Below, piece by piece: positions 17,541-25,942 of a DNA stretch of 35,442 nt (position 1 is the first letter of the stretch; every line of letters begins with the position of its first letter). A program made the translations under genes and the position numbers. Location: positions 1 through 35,442 of the forward strand of contig NZ_JAUSUX010000027.1 of assembly GCF_030813795.1 (NCBI RefSeq), read 5' to 3'. The DNA is from Desulfofundulus luciae (GTDB lineage: Bacteria; Bacillota; Desulfotomaculia; Desulfotomaculales; Desulfovirgulaceae). The notes below the pieces were generated by a model. It saw only the letters and a list, made by a program, of their open reading frames with translations, had not been told where the DNA came from and made no database searches.

Positions 17541-17568
17541 AAAAACCCCCGCTCATTACGCGGGGGTT
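17541..17568 (-). terminator. Terminator shared by the convergent gap and metF transcripts
   Basis: AACCCCCGC (17544-17552) and GCGGGGGTT (17560-17568) form a 9-bp stem with a 7-base loop. On the minus strand it is followed by a run of U, so it is a strong terminator for the cluster ending in metF; on the plus strand CAGTTTT follows, a weaker terminator for gap. Confidence 0.9.
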
Positions 17569-17578
17569 CAGTTTTCAC

Positions 17579-18502
17579 TTATTCCACTTTGGGCCGCGGA
17601 AAAAGACCGGACCGTTCCACGATTTCCGGCACCACTTCTTCCCAGGCAATGGCCATGATGTGTACGCCGTGTACGCCGGGAATGTTGCGAATATGCTTGA
17701 TTTGCTCGATGCAGATCTCAATTCCTTCTCGCTTGGGATCCTCCGCTTTTTTCAGCCTTTCCACGATATCATCGGGTACAATCATACCCGAGACGCTGGT
17801 TTGCAGGTATTTTGCTGCCCGCCAGCTTTTCAGTGGGGTGACCCCGGCAAGGATGTGTACCCGTTCGTGAATGCCCCTCTCCCGGACCATTTCCATGAAG
17901 CGCTCAAAACGCTCCATATCAAAAATACATTGGGTCTGGATAAATTCCGCCCCGGCCTCCACTTTTTTCTCCAGCCGGGCCACCCGGAACTCAAAGGGAT
18001 CCGCAAAGGGGTTGGCCACCGCTCCTATGAAGAAGCGGGGTTCATGTTCTTTGATGGGTTCGCCGGAGAAGAACAGCTTTTCATCCCGCATGCGGCGCAT
18101 CAAATAGATTAGTTGTATGGAGTCAATATCGTAGACGTTTTTAGCCGAGGGCTCGTTACCAAACTTCTGATGGTCGCCCGACAGGCAGAGCAGGTTCCGG
18201 ACCCCCAGGCTGTAGGCACCTAGCAGATCGCTTTGGATGGCAATGCGGTTTCTGTCCCGGCAGGTCATTTGCACAATTGGTTCCAGGCCGCAATCAAGGA
18301 TATGCACGGCAGAAGCAATGCTGGAGAGCCGTACGATAGCCGTCTGGCAATCGGTAATATTGGTTGCATCCACGTAGTCCTTCAACATGTGGGCATGGTG
18401 GCGGATACCATGGGCGGAGGCATGCTTGGGCGGCCCGATTTCCGCAGTCACCGCAAAGTGGCCGCTGTCAAGGAGCTTCTGCAGTTTGCTTTCTGTTTTC
18501 AC
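17579..18502 (-). CDS. metF: Methylenetetrahydrofolate reductase MetF
   Basis: The 307-residue flavoprotein reduces methylene-tetrahydrofolate to methyl-tetrahydrofolate, the last folate step of the Wood-Ljungdahl methyl branch. It shows TAEIGPPKH, ATNITDCQTA, QMTCRDRNR, NLLCLSGDH, the IGAVANPFADP and FIQTQCIFDM segments, and a LAGVTPLKS loop, all usual for MetF. The GTG start overlaps the metV stop (GTGA). In Moorella, MetF works with MetV, HdrABC and MvhD in one complex; a related gene set lies directly upstream here. Confidence 0.97.
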   Translation of the reverse strand: MKTESKLQKLLDSGHFAVTAEIGPPKHASAHGIRHHAHMLKDYVDATNITDCQTAIVRLSSIASAVHILDCGLEPIVQMTCRDRNRIAIQSDLLGAYSLGVRNLLCLSGDHQKFGNEPSAKNVYDIDSIQLIYLMRRMRDEKLFFSGEPIKEHEPRFFIGAVANPFADPFEFRVARLEKKVEAGAEFIQTQCIFDMERFERFMEMVRERGIHERVHILAGVTPLKSWRAAKYLQTSVSGMIVPDDIVERLKKAEDPKREGIEICIEQIKHIRNIPGVHGVHIMAIAWEEVVPEIVERSGLFPRPKVE

Positions 18503-19170
18503 CCGATCATCACATCCTCCCTGATGGCTTTACGCGGCCCTCCGTCACGGGACTTGGACCAATCCTTGGGCGGCTGAATTTCAAGCAATTTATCCAGCTT
18601 GCCCAGAGCTTTCATGCGGTCGTAGATCAGTTGCCAGGCACAGTCCACATCCTTGCTGATCTCGCACTTGCCGTACTGGGAACCGCCACAGGGACCGTTT
18701 AAAATGCTCTTGGAGCAGCGGATAATGGGGCAGATACCGCCGGTGCGGTGGAGGATGCAGTCGCCGCAAAGACCGCATCTCTCTTCCCACACGCCGTGGG
18801 CCGTGGAACCACCCACAAACATGGTGTTCTGGGCAGGTACCACCCACTTGTCATGAAACCGCTCGGCGATGTACTGTACGCCCACTCCACAGGCAAGGGA
18901 AACTACGGCATCGACGTTTTTAACCAGATTCTCCAGGGCCTCAATGTATTCCGGGTCGCACTGCCTGGTGGCGGTATAGGTAACTGTTTCCAGGGGGTTG
19001 CCCTGTAACCGGCGCATGATGCGCAGGGATGAAGCTAAAACTTCGGTTTCTTTCTCGCCTCCCGACAGGCAGACGGTAACACAACCGGCACAGCCAACCA
19101 GGAGGACCTTTTTGCAGTCAGCAATCATTGCGGCAATATCTTTAATTGGCTTTTGTTGTGCTATGATCAT
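18499..19170 (-). CDS. metV: MetV, zinc/iron-sulfur partner of MetF
   Basis: The 223-residue protein is the MetV-type (MTHFR C-terminal) partner that passes electrons to MetF. The N-terminal part has LLVGCAGCVTVC, and a central cysteine set includes ACGVG. The C-terminal cluster has CGLCGDCILHRTGGICPIIRC and then GPCGGSQYGKCE, with enough cysteines for iron-sulfur clusters and a metal site. It starts in an ATGA overlap with mvhD-1 and ends in a GTGA overlap with metF, so the three are coupled. Confidence 0.93.
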   Translation of the reverse strand: MIIAQQKPIKDIAAMIADCKKVLLVGCAGCVTVCLSGGEKETEVLASSLRIMRRLQGNPLETVTYTATRQCDPEYIEALENLVKNVDAVVSLACGVGVQYIAERFHDKWVVPAQNTMFVGGSTAHGVWEERCGLCGDCILHRTGGICPIIRCSKSILNGPCGGSQYGKCEISKDVDCAWQLIYDRMKALGKLDKLLEIQPPKDWSKSRDGGPRKAIREDVMIG

Positions 19171-19616
19171 GCCACGTCACCTTCTTTCTCCGTAGTCCCA
19201 GCACTTTGTTTATTAAGGGGATTGGGGCCCAGGCGGCGGATACGTTCGGTCATCTCGTTGGCTATTTCCGCAAAACGGGGTCCCATGGCCGCCGAAAGGT
19301 TGTACATTTCCAGGCGTTCGCCACCCACTCCAATTTCATCGAGCAGTTTTTTAACCGCATTTACCCGTTTCCTGGCGCGATAGTTTCCTTTTTGGAAGTG
19401 ACAGTCGCCTTCCATGCAGCCGGCAACAAACACGCCGTCGGCACCATCTTCAAAGGCCTGCAGGAGCACCCGGTGATCGATAGTGCCTGAGCAGGGCATT
19501 TCGACAATGCGAATGTTTGGAGAATACTGGAGCCTCATCGAACCTGCCAGGTCCGCTGCGGAGTAGGCTCAGTAGTGGCAGCAAAATGCTACGATTTTAG
19601 GCTCAAATTCCCCCAC
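19167..19616 (-). CDS. mvhD: MvhD selenoprotein (mvhD-1): in-frame UGA at codon 16
   Basis: MvhD is the [2Fe-2S] delta subunit that passes electrons between HdrA and a partner. Read through the UGA at 19569-19571, the frame gives a 149-residue protein with the N-terminal motif FCCHYUAYSAADLAG, the Sec aligning with the second Cys of the family's [15 protein letters not shown]. The rest is intact, including AGCMEGDCHF (Cys67). The GTG start at 19616 has GGGAGG 8 bases upstream, at the end of the tandem hdrA gene. Without readthrough the first usable start is the ATG at 19538, which loses the Sec/Cys motif and the conserved ADLAG. The UGA is followed by a SECIS-like hairpin. It overlaps metV. 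Confidence 0.9.
19530..19571 (-). promoter_or_regulatory. Candidate bacterial SECIS element of mvhD-1
   Basis: On the minus strand the UGA is followed by CGGACCT (19549-19555) and AGGTTCG (19539-19545) around a GGC loop, with one G-U pair. The loop begins after exactly 20 bases. An outer helix pairs GAGCCT (starting in the UGA, 19565-19570) with AGGCTC (19530-19535). A guanine-bearing apical loop at this distance is what bacterial SelB recognises. Confidence 0.75.
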
Positions 19617-19619
19617 TGG

Positions 19620-22600
19620 TTACACCTCCCTGAATAAAGCTTTGCTCATGGACATTTGCATATGGTCTTTATAACCCTGGAGGGTGATGGCCTTGTTGGG
19701 ACATTCTCCGGCGCAGGTGCCGCAGCCCTGGCAAAGTAGTGGTTCAATTTCAGCAGCGTAATTTCTAATTTTAGGCGCATTGTAGGGACAGAGCCTGACA
19801 CATGTGAGGCAGGCGGCACATTTATCTTGCTGCACCACTGCTACCACACCGTGGGATTCCAGATGATCCTTGCTGAGAATGGTAGATGCCCTGCCCGCTG
19901 CCGCTTTGGCCTGGGCAATGTTTTCCTCCAGGTTTTTCGGTCCATGGGCCAAACCGGCCATGAAAATACCCTCGGAAGTGAAGTCCACCGGCCGTAACTT
20001 CATGTGGGCTTCCAGGAAGAAGCCGTCTTCGTTCAAAGGCACCTTAAAGAGGTGGCCTAGTTGGCGGTTGCTTTCAGGAGCCACGATGGCCGCCGCCAGT
20101 CCGATTACATCGGCCTCAATGACTACCGGTACACCCAGGACGTGGTCGGTTACGGTAACCTTTAGCGAGCCGTCTTCCTTTTCAACCAGCGGCTTGTTTT
20201 CAGGATTGTAACGGATGAATAACACGCCCTTGCGGCGGGCTTCCTGATAATAGTCCTCCAGGAAACCATAGGTACGAATGTCCCGGTAGAGCACGAATAC
20301 GTTGGTTGAGGGATTCTTTTCTTTGAGTTTTAAGGCAAGCTTGACGGACTTGCCGCAGCATACCCGGCTGCAGTAGGGGCGCTCAGGTTCCCGGGAGCCG
20401 ACGCACTGGATGAGCACAAATGTCTTGGCGTTCTCAATGCGCGGGTCTCCCGCTGCCAGGGCTTCTTCCAGCTCCAACTGGGTAAATACCCGGTCACTTT
20501 CGCCATAAAGATATTCCGTGGGTTTATATTCCTCACCGCCTGTGGCGATAACAGCCACGCCATGCTGCAGTTCCTTGCCGTTTGTCAGGGTAGTGACAAA
20601 ATTACCCACATAACCGGCCACGGCTTGAACTTCTGTGCCTGCGTGAACCTCAATATTGGGGTGGGACATTACTTTGGCCACAAGATCATTTAGGAAGGGC
20701 TGTACTTCCTCACCCTTTAACCCGTGCCTGATGCGCCGGGCCATTCCGCCCAGTTGCTGCTCCTTTTCCACCAGGTGTACCCGGTAACCTAAATCGGCCA
20801 GTGAAAGGGCGCTGGTCATGCCCGATACGCCGCCGCCAATGACCAGGGCGGCTTTGGTTACACCGGCTGCGATTTGGGGGATCGGTTCCAGCAGGGCAGC
20901 TTTAGCCACCACCATTTTTACCAGGTCCCTGGCTTTTTCCGTGGCCTTTACCGGTTCATGCATGTGTACCCAGGAGCACTGGTCGCGGATATTGGCCATT
21001 TCAAACAGTGCCCGGTTTAATCCGGCTTCCCGGACAGTTTCCTGGAAGAGGGGTTTGTGGGTTCGCGGACTGCACGAGGCAACCACCACCCTGTTCAGGC
21101 CGTATTCTTCAATGATTTGTTTCATGGCCGCCTGGCTATCCTGGGAGCACGCGTAGAGATATTCGCCGGCATAAACCACGTTGGGCAAATTCCTGGCCAT
21201 TTCCACCACTTCGGGCACATTGACCACACTGCCAATGTTCACACCGCAGTGACAGACAAACACGCCAATACGCGGTGGCTGGCCACTGACGTCTTTCTCC
21301 GGCGGGAATTCCTTTTCCTTCACCAAGGTACCCCGGGCTTCCGCCAGGAGGCTGGCCGAAGCGCCGGCGGCAGCACTGGCCTGCATGACCGTTTCAGGGA
21401 TGTCTTTGGGTGCGCTGAAAGCGCCGGCTACGAAAATGCCCGGTTTATTTGTCCCTACACCGGTAAAGGAAGCGGGCTCCACAAATCCGTACTTGTTCAG
21501 TGTAAGTCCCAGCTTCCGGCACAGTTCCATAATACCCGGGGAGGGTTCAAGGCCAACGGACAGAACGACCAGATCAAACTCTTCTTCACTGATAGCACCA
21601 TCTTCATTAGCATAGCGGATGCGTAGATTTTTACTTTCGTCTTCCACTTCCGAAATTTCATAAACCCGTGAACGGATAAACCTGACTCCTTGTTCGTCCT
21701 TGGCCCGGTTGTAATACTTCTCAAAACCCTTGCCGTAGGTGCGCATGTCCATGTAAAAAATGGTGGTCTCCAGGGGCTCTTTGCTATGTTCCTTAGCAAT
21801 AACCGCTTCCTTGATGGCATACATGCAGCACACCGAGGAGCAATAACCGTGGTCTATCCGGCAGTTGCGGGAACCCACGCACTGAATCCAGGCAATGCGC
21901 CGGGGTTCTTTTTTATCGTAGGGTCTGACCAGATGTCCCTGGAAGGGACCGGAAGCGCTTAGAATGCGTTCGAATTCCAAACTGGTCAAAACATTGGGAT
22001 ATTTACCGTAACCATAATAGGTTAGTTGGGAGGGGTCAAACTTCTGAAATCCCGGGCAGAGAACCACCGCCCCCACATTCAGCTCAATGGTTTCCTCTTC
22101 CATGGAATGGTCGATGGCGCCGGCCTGGCAGGCTTCCTCGCAGGCACCGCACTCAATGCAGTTTTCCTTATCTATGACATAGGCGTTGGGAAAAGCCTGG
22201 GCGTAGGGTTTATAAATGGCCTTGCGCTCCCCGATCCCCTGGTCGAACTCCGAAGGGACATCAATGGGGCAGGCCTCGGCGCATTCGCCACATCCCTTAC
22301 ATTTATCCACACCGACGTAGCGGGGGCGTTGACGGATGATTACGGTAAAATTCCCCGGCTCGCCCTGCACGTCCACCACATCGGCGCAGGTGTAGGTTTT
22401 GATATTCAAGTGACGGCCGCATTCCACCAGTTTGGGGGAAAGGATGCACATGGAACAGTCGTTGGTGGGAAAGGTCTTATCCAGCATGGGCATGGTGCCG
22501 CCAATGGCCGGAGAACTTTCCACCAGGTAGACCAAGTAGCCCGATTCGGCAAGATCCAGGGAGGCCTGGATGCCGGCGATACCCGCTCCCACCACCAGTA

Positions 22601-22625
22601 CCGACCCTACTTTGTTAGCGCTCAT
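19620..22625 (-). CDS. hdrA: Tandem HdrA: double-FAD heterodisulfide reductase subunit A
   Basis: This 1001-residue iron-sulfur flavoprotein contains two HdrA-type modules. Module 1 (to about 440) has VVGAGIAG, DKTFPTNDCSMC, and two [4Fe-4S] sets, CKGCGECAEACP (109-120) and CIECGACEEAC (156-166). Module 2 starts with the HdrA N-terminal CHCG (458) and CSP motifs, then an FAD site GGGVSG (597-602), and ends with two ferredoxin motifs, CAACLTCVRLCP (936) and CQGCGTCAGECP (965). HdrA is the flavin subunit thought to bifurcate electrons. The product is larger than typical single HdrA. It is flanked by the HdrD-like and mvhD-1 genes, so it likely belongs to the MetFV-linked complex. The ATG lacks a strong ribosome-binding site. 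Confidence 0.93.
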   Translation of the reverse strand: MSANKVGSVLVVGAGIAGIQASLDLAESGYLVYLVESSPAIGGTMPMLDKTFPTNDCSMCILSPKLVECGRHLNIKTYTCADVVDVQGEPGNFTVIIRQRPRYVGVDKCKGCGECAEACPIDVPSEFDQGIGERKAIYKPYAQAFPNAYVIDKENCIECGACEEACQAGAIDHSMEEETIELNVGAVVLCPGFQKFDPSQLTYYGYGKYPNVLTSLEFERILSASGPFQGHLVRPYDKKEPRRIAWIQCVGSRNCRIDHGYCSSVCCMYAIKEAVIAKEHSKEPLETTIFYMDMRTYGKGFEKYYNRAKDEQGVRFIRSRVYEISEVEDESKNLRIRYANEDGAISEEEFDLVVLSVGLEPSPGIMELCRKLGLTLNKYGFVEPASFTGVGTNKPGIFVAGAFSAPKDIPETVMQASAAAGASASLLAEARGTLVKEKEFPPEKDVSGQPPRIGVFVCHCGVNIGSVVNVPEVVEMARNLPNVVYAGEYLYACSQDSQAAMKQIIEEYGLNRVVVASCSPRTHKPLFQETVREAGLNRALFEMANIRDQCSWVHMHEPVKATEKARDLVKMVVAKAALLEPIPQIAAGVTKAALVIGGGVSGMTSALSLADLGYRVHLVEKEQQLGGMARRIRHGLKGEEVQPFLNDLVAKVMSHPNIEVHAGTEVQAVAGYVGNFVTTLTNGKELQHGVAVIATGGEEYKPTEYLYGESDRVFTQLELEEALAAGDPRIENAKTFVLIQCVGSREPERPYCSRVCCGKSVKLALKLKEKNPSTNVFVLYRDIRTYGFLEDYYQEARRKGVLFIRYNPENKPLVEKEDGSLKVTVTDHVLGVPVVIEADVIGLAAAIVAPESNRQLGHLFKVPLNEDGFFLEAHMKLRPVDFTSEGIFMAGLAHGPKNLEENIAQAKAAAGRASTILSKDHLESHGVVAVVQQDKCAACLTCVRLCPYNAPKIRNYAAEIEPLLCQGCGTCAGECPNKAITLQGYKDHMQMSMSKALFREV

Positions 22626-22665
22626 TAAACATCACATCCGTCCTTTCGAAGATGAAGGTGGTAAT

Positions 22666-22716
22666 ACCCACCCCTGCAGGCCGTTCCAGGGGTTAACTTT
22701 GCCGGGAGCAGAAGTG
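22666..22716. repeat. Intercistronic inverted repeat before tandem hdrA
   Basis: In the 96-base gap between the HdrD-like and tandem hdrA genes, CCCCTG (22671-22676) and CAGGGG (22687-22692) form a stem, and ACCCAC with GTGGGT may close it outside. There is no U-run, so this is more like an RNA stabiliser or processing site than a terminator. Confidence 0.4.
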
Positions 22717-22721
22717 GGTGT

Positions 22722-23945
22722 CTAAGCTTTGGTTTTTTTCTCGGGTAGAATCAGGGCTCTTTCAACAATGCTGCAGATATGTTCCATTTTCATGCCCAGC
22801 TTGTAATGCTTGTTGAGGTCGTTGAACTGGTCCATGCAGTTGTGGCAGGGAATGGCCACAATTTTAGCCCCGGTGGCCAGAAGCTGGTCCACTTTGCGCT
22901 TGCCTTTGATTAAGCGCTGTTCGGTATATTCAGGCATGGCCAGGGCACCACCACCTGCACCGCAGCAGTAATTCCACCGGCCGTTGGGAAACATTTCCCG
23001 GAAATCCATTACTGCAGCCCTTAAGACCCGGCGCTGCGGTTCTACTACCCCTTCCTTGCGCACCAGGTTGCAGGGATCATGGAGAGTGACCGGTTCGGGG
23101 TTCTTGGTGGGGTCCAGCTTAATCCGACCTTGCTGGATCCATTCGTCCAAGACCTCCAGGATGCTGCGGATGGGGAACTGCGGTCCTTTCCAGAAAGTGC
23201 GGTAACCCCAGCGTACAGAACGGAACGCGTGGCCGCATTCAGTAACAACCAATTCCTTGGCCTTTAGCCGTACCACTTCCTGAAGCATTGATTCGGTGAT
23301 TTTCCAGAAATCGTCGTCCTTACCACTGAAAAGAGCCAGGTTGGTAGCATCCCACTTTTGGGAACTCAGGGTGTAATTGGCCCCGGCGGTATAGAAAATC
23401 TTCAGGATGTTTTGCAATTCGTTGGGGTAATACTTTACCTCCCGGGCGTTAAAGCCAAAAAGGAAGTCGGCTCCCTCCACATCAATAGGAATGCGGTAAT
23501 CGGGATCATCCAGCTCAGCCTGCAGTTCTTCCTGAAGCCACTCCAGTGTTTCCATGTATTCGTCAGGCTGTACATCCATCTGGTTGCCGGACCTGATGGT
23601 GTCGTCAACCACCTTTTGGAGGAAACCGGGTGAATCGGTGCGGAAGTTGCCGCGAATGGCCCTGGTAACGGCGGCAATATTTACACACATGGGACACTCC
23701 ACGGTGCACCGTTCACACATGGTGCAGTACCAGATAAAGGGGTCTTTTAAAAGTTCTTCCCGCATGCCCAGGATAACTTTGCGCAGCATTTTGCGGGGAT
23801 CGTTATCCGGGTGCAGGTCGGAGAAGACACAGCCGGCGGTACACATACCGCAGGCCAGACAGCTGGCAAAGTCTAAACTTTTCATCTTTTCCGCTAACTC
23901 ATCCCGAAAAGTGGGATCCAGTTCTGCAGCCACGATGGCATTCAT
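22722..23945 (-). CDS. HdrD/HmcF/DsrK-like iron-sulfur protein with CCG motif (HdrC+HdrB-like)
   Basis: This 407-residue protein unites an HdrC-like N-terminus with an HdrB-like C-terminus. The N-terminus has two [4Fe-4S] motifs, CLACGMCTAGC and CTMCERCTVECPMC (to about residue 110). The C-terminus has the cysteine-rich CCG elements: ECGHAF, HDPCN, NYCCGAGGG and IPCHNC. Such proteins can host a non-cubane [4Fe-4S] pair for thiol or redox-partner reduction. It precedes the tandem hdrA, mvhD-1, metV and metF, and may replace separate HdrBC in a MetFV-Hdr complex (inference). The ATG at 23945 has GGGGAGG 8 bases upstream; an open frame to 24038 is rejected. Confidence 0.86.
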   Translation of the reverse strand: MNAIVAAELDPTFRDELAEKMKSLDFASCLACGMCTAGCVFSDLHPDNDPRKMLRKVILGMREELLKDPFIWYCTMCERCTVECPMCVNIAAVTRAIRGNFRTDSPGFLQKVVDDTIRSGNQMDVQPDEYMETLEWLQEELQAELDDPDYRIPIDVEGADFLFGFNAREVKYYPNELQNILKIFYTAGANYTLSSQKWDATNLALFSGKDDDFWKITESMLQEVVRLKAKELVVTECGHAFRSVRWGYRTFWKGPQFPIRSILEVLDEWIQQGRIKLDPTKNPEPVTLHDPCNLVRKEGVVEPQRRVLRAAVMDFREMFPNGRWNYCCGAGGGALAMPEYTEQRLIKGKRKVDQLLATGAKIVAIPCHNCMDQFNDLNKHYKLGMKMEHICSIVERALILPEKKTKA

Positions 23946-23996
23946 TTGGTAATCCTCCCCACTGGGCTTTTTGATTTTGACCATCCCACAGACGCA

Positions 23997-24049
23997 ACCC
24001 TGCGGCCTTGCGCCGGTCTTACCTGTGGGCCGGCGCAAGCCGGGGGTTG
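23997..24049. repeat. Long inverted repeat between the FlxA-like and HdrD-like genes
   Basis: CTTGCGCCGG (24007-24016) pairs perfectly with CCGGCGCAAG (24030-24039), and an outer CAACCC/GGGTTG pair (23997-24002 with about 24043-24048) extends it. On the minus strand no U-run follows, so it may be a processing or stabilising element, separating the Flx-Hdr part of the transcript from the MetFV part. Confidence 0.55.
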
Positions 24050-24059
24050 TTTTTTCTTT

Positions 24060-24899
24060 CTAGTATTCGTTAGGTAACTGGTTAAGTTGTGCCCGGGTGA
24101 AGACCGGACCGTCTTTACAGACGTATTTATTACCCACGTTGCATCGACCGCACATGCCGATGCCGCACTTCATACGGTTTTCCAGGGACATGATGATCCG
24201 CTCTGGCGGAAAGCCCAATTCCTCCAGCACCGGCATGGTGAACTTAATCATCACCGGTGGGCCGCAAATTACCGCGTACGCATTTTCCGCGCTGGGAGCT
24301 ACTTCTTTGGTTACTGCCGGTACAAAACCCACCCGGCCGCTCCATCCCTCTACCGGGCGGTCAATGGTGCAGACCAGATTAATGTCCGAACGCTTTTCCC
24401 ATTCGGCCAGCTCGTCCTTGTAGAGCAAGAGGCCAGGATTGCGGGCGCCATAAATTACCGTCAGTTCTCCGTAGTCTCCCCTGTGGTCGGGATGGAGAAT
24501 GTAGGTAATCAGCGATCTTAATGTGGTGAAGGCAAAGCCACCGCCGATGACTACCAAGTTTTTGCCCTTAAACTCCTCTATTGGATAGCTGTTGCCCAGC
24601 GGTCCCCGCACGCCCAAGATGGTGCCTTCAGGGAGCTGGTGGAGGGCTGTGGTCACTACGCCTACTTTGGCCACCGAGAACTTCAGGTACCCGGGTTCTG
24701 TGGGCGAAGAGGCAATGCCGAAGGGAGCCTCCCCTACACCGAATACGGCTACCTCAGCAAATTGTCCAGGTAAATATTGGAATGACTTCTCGTCACCTTC
24801 ATTTAGGAACTCCAGGGTAAAGGTATGAATAAGCTTATCCTCGGTTTCTACAAAGTTTTTAACCAGCCGCATGGGAAGTGGAAGATAGGGGTTTTTCAT
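24060..24899 (-). CDS. FlxA-like FAD/NAD(P)-binding oxidoreductase
   Basis: This 279-residue ferredoxin-NADP reductase-fold protein has an FAD-binding segment PGQFAEVAVFGVGEAPFGIASSP, a nucleotide-binding GGGFAFTTLRS (about residues 113-123) and a C-terminal [2Fe-2S] cysteine set CGIGMCGRCNVGNKYVC. It resembles AsrB, the sulfhydrogenase gamma subunit (HydG) and the FlxA subunit of FlxABCD-HdrABC complexes. It probably exchanges electrons with NAD(P)H. The ATG overlaps the stop of the FlxB-like gene (ATGA). The hdrABC/mvhD genes just upstream support the Flx assignment. Confidence 0.88.
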   Translation of the reverse strand: MKNPYLPLPMRLVKNFVETEDKLIHTFTLEFLNEGDEKSFQYLPGQFAEVAVFGVGEAPFGIASSPTEPGYLKFSVAKVGVVTTALHQLPEGTILGVRGPLGNSYPIEEFKGKNLVVIGGGFAFTTLRSLITYILHPDHRGDYGELTVIYGARNPGLLLYKDELAEWEKRSDINLVCTIDRPVEGWSGRVGFVPAVTKEVAPSAENAYAVICGPPVMIKFTMPVLEELGFPPERIIMSLENRMKCGIGMCGRCNVGNKYVCKDGPVFTRAQLNQLPNEY

Positions 24900-25930
24900 T
24901 GCTTATCAGACCTCACTTCCGAACCCTGGATCTCCGCTAACACTTCCCGGATGTCCAGATTAACAGGGCAGTTTATAATGCACCTGCCGCAGCCCACACA
25001 AGCTATGGCGTTGAAATTGTCCACGAAGTACTTGAATTTATGCATGACCCGTTGCCGGAACCGTTCCTTACCCGTCGGGCGGGGGTTATGACCGGAACCG
25101 TGGAGGGTAAAGAGTGGGAACATGCAGGCGTCCCAATTGCGTATCCGGCAGCCTTCGTTTCCCGCAGCTTCGTCTACGATGTCAAAGCAGTGACACGTGG
25201 GACACGTGTAAGTGCAGGCGGCACACCCCAGGCACTTCTCATGGATCATGTCCCAGATGGGGTCGTAAAAGTTAACATCTAGCTTGGACTTTAACCCTTC
25301 CAAATTAACTTGGGAAGAGAGGGACGCCCCTTCTTTCACCACCCGGGCAGCTTCCTGTGCTTCCTGGTCGGCAGCGGGCAACTCCATTCCAGAAAGCAAT
25401 TCTCGACCCCGCTCCGTTAGCACCTCCACCACGTATCGGTCACCGATGTCCACCAGCAGGAGGTCCAAGCCTTCGGTGGCAAAAGGACCTCCGCCCAGGG
25501 AAGTGCAAAAGCAGGTGGCTGCCGGTTGATTACACCCCAAGCCCACCAGTACGGTGTTGTTTCTTCTGGTCAGGTAGTAAGGATCCTGGTATTTGTCACT
25601 GCTAAAGACGCTGTCCAACAGGAGAAGACTTTTAGCGTCGCAGGGCCTTAAGCCGACGATAATTTTTTTGCTTTCATCAATTTGCTCTGTTAATTGCACG
25701 CCATCGTTTTCACAGCGATAGTAGAAGAGTTTTTCCGAGCGTGGAAAGAGAACCTCTTTGGGGGGGACCTTGGAGTTAGTATAATACAAGATTACCTGGT
25801 CACCGGAGTTAATTTGCTTGAAGCAGAAATAGTCACCCTCTTTTACCGGGACAAATACCTGATAAGCCTGCATTAACTTATTTAACCAGTTGATCAACTG
25901 GTCCTTATTTAAAAGCAACACCTCTTTCAC
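24896..25930 (-). CDS. FlxB-like [4Fe-4S] dicluster electron-transfer protein
   Basis: This 344-residue protein resembles AsrA and the sulfhydrogenase beta subunit (HydB). The N-terminal two thirds has IVGLRPCDAKSLLLLD and GLGCNQPAATCFC (about residues 95-145), and the C-terminus two ferredoxin motifs, CLGCAACTYTCPTC and CVGCGRCIINCPVN. It would move electrons between the FlxA-like flavoprotein and the Hdr module. The start is a GTG very close to GGAGG; a GTG three codons later has 12-base spacing. It lies 12 bases after the FlxC-like gene. Confidence 0.87.
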   Translation of the reverse strand: MKEVLLLNKDQLINWLNKLMQAYQVFVPVKEGDYFCFKQINSGDQVILYYTNSKVPPKEVLFPRSEKLFYYRCENDGVQLTEQIDESKKIIVGLRPCDAKSLLLLDSVFSSDKYQDPYYLTRRNNTVLVGLGCNQPAATCFCTSLGGGPFATEGLDLLLVDIGDRYVVEVLTERGRELLSGMELPAADQEAQEAARVVKEGASLSSQVNLEGLKSKLDVNFYDPIWDMIHEKCLGCAACTYTCPTCHCFDIVDEAAGNEGCRIRNWDACMFPLFTLHGSGHNPRPTGKERFRQRVMHKFKYFVDNFNAIACVGCGRCIINCPVNLDIREVLAEIQGSEVRSDKQ

Positions 25931-25942
25931 TTCCCTCCTTGG

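Noticed and set aside
19167-19538. A 123-residue MvhD starting at the ATG at 19538
   Set aside because: This start lacks a ribosome-binding site and drops the conserved N-terminal redox motif. The upstream frame is homologous across the UGA, so the Sec-containing version is preferred.
21057-21626. A 189-residue plus-strand open frame
   Set aside because: It is antisense to the tandem hdrA gene and shows no domain or ribosome-binding site.
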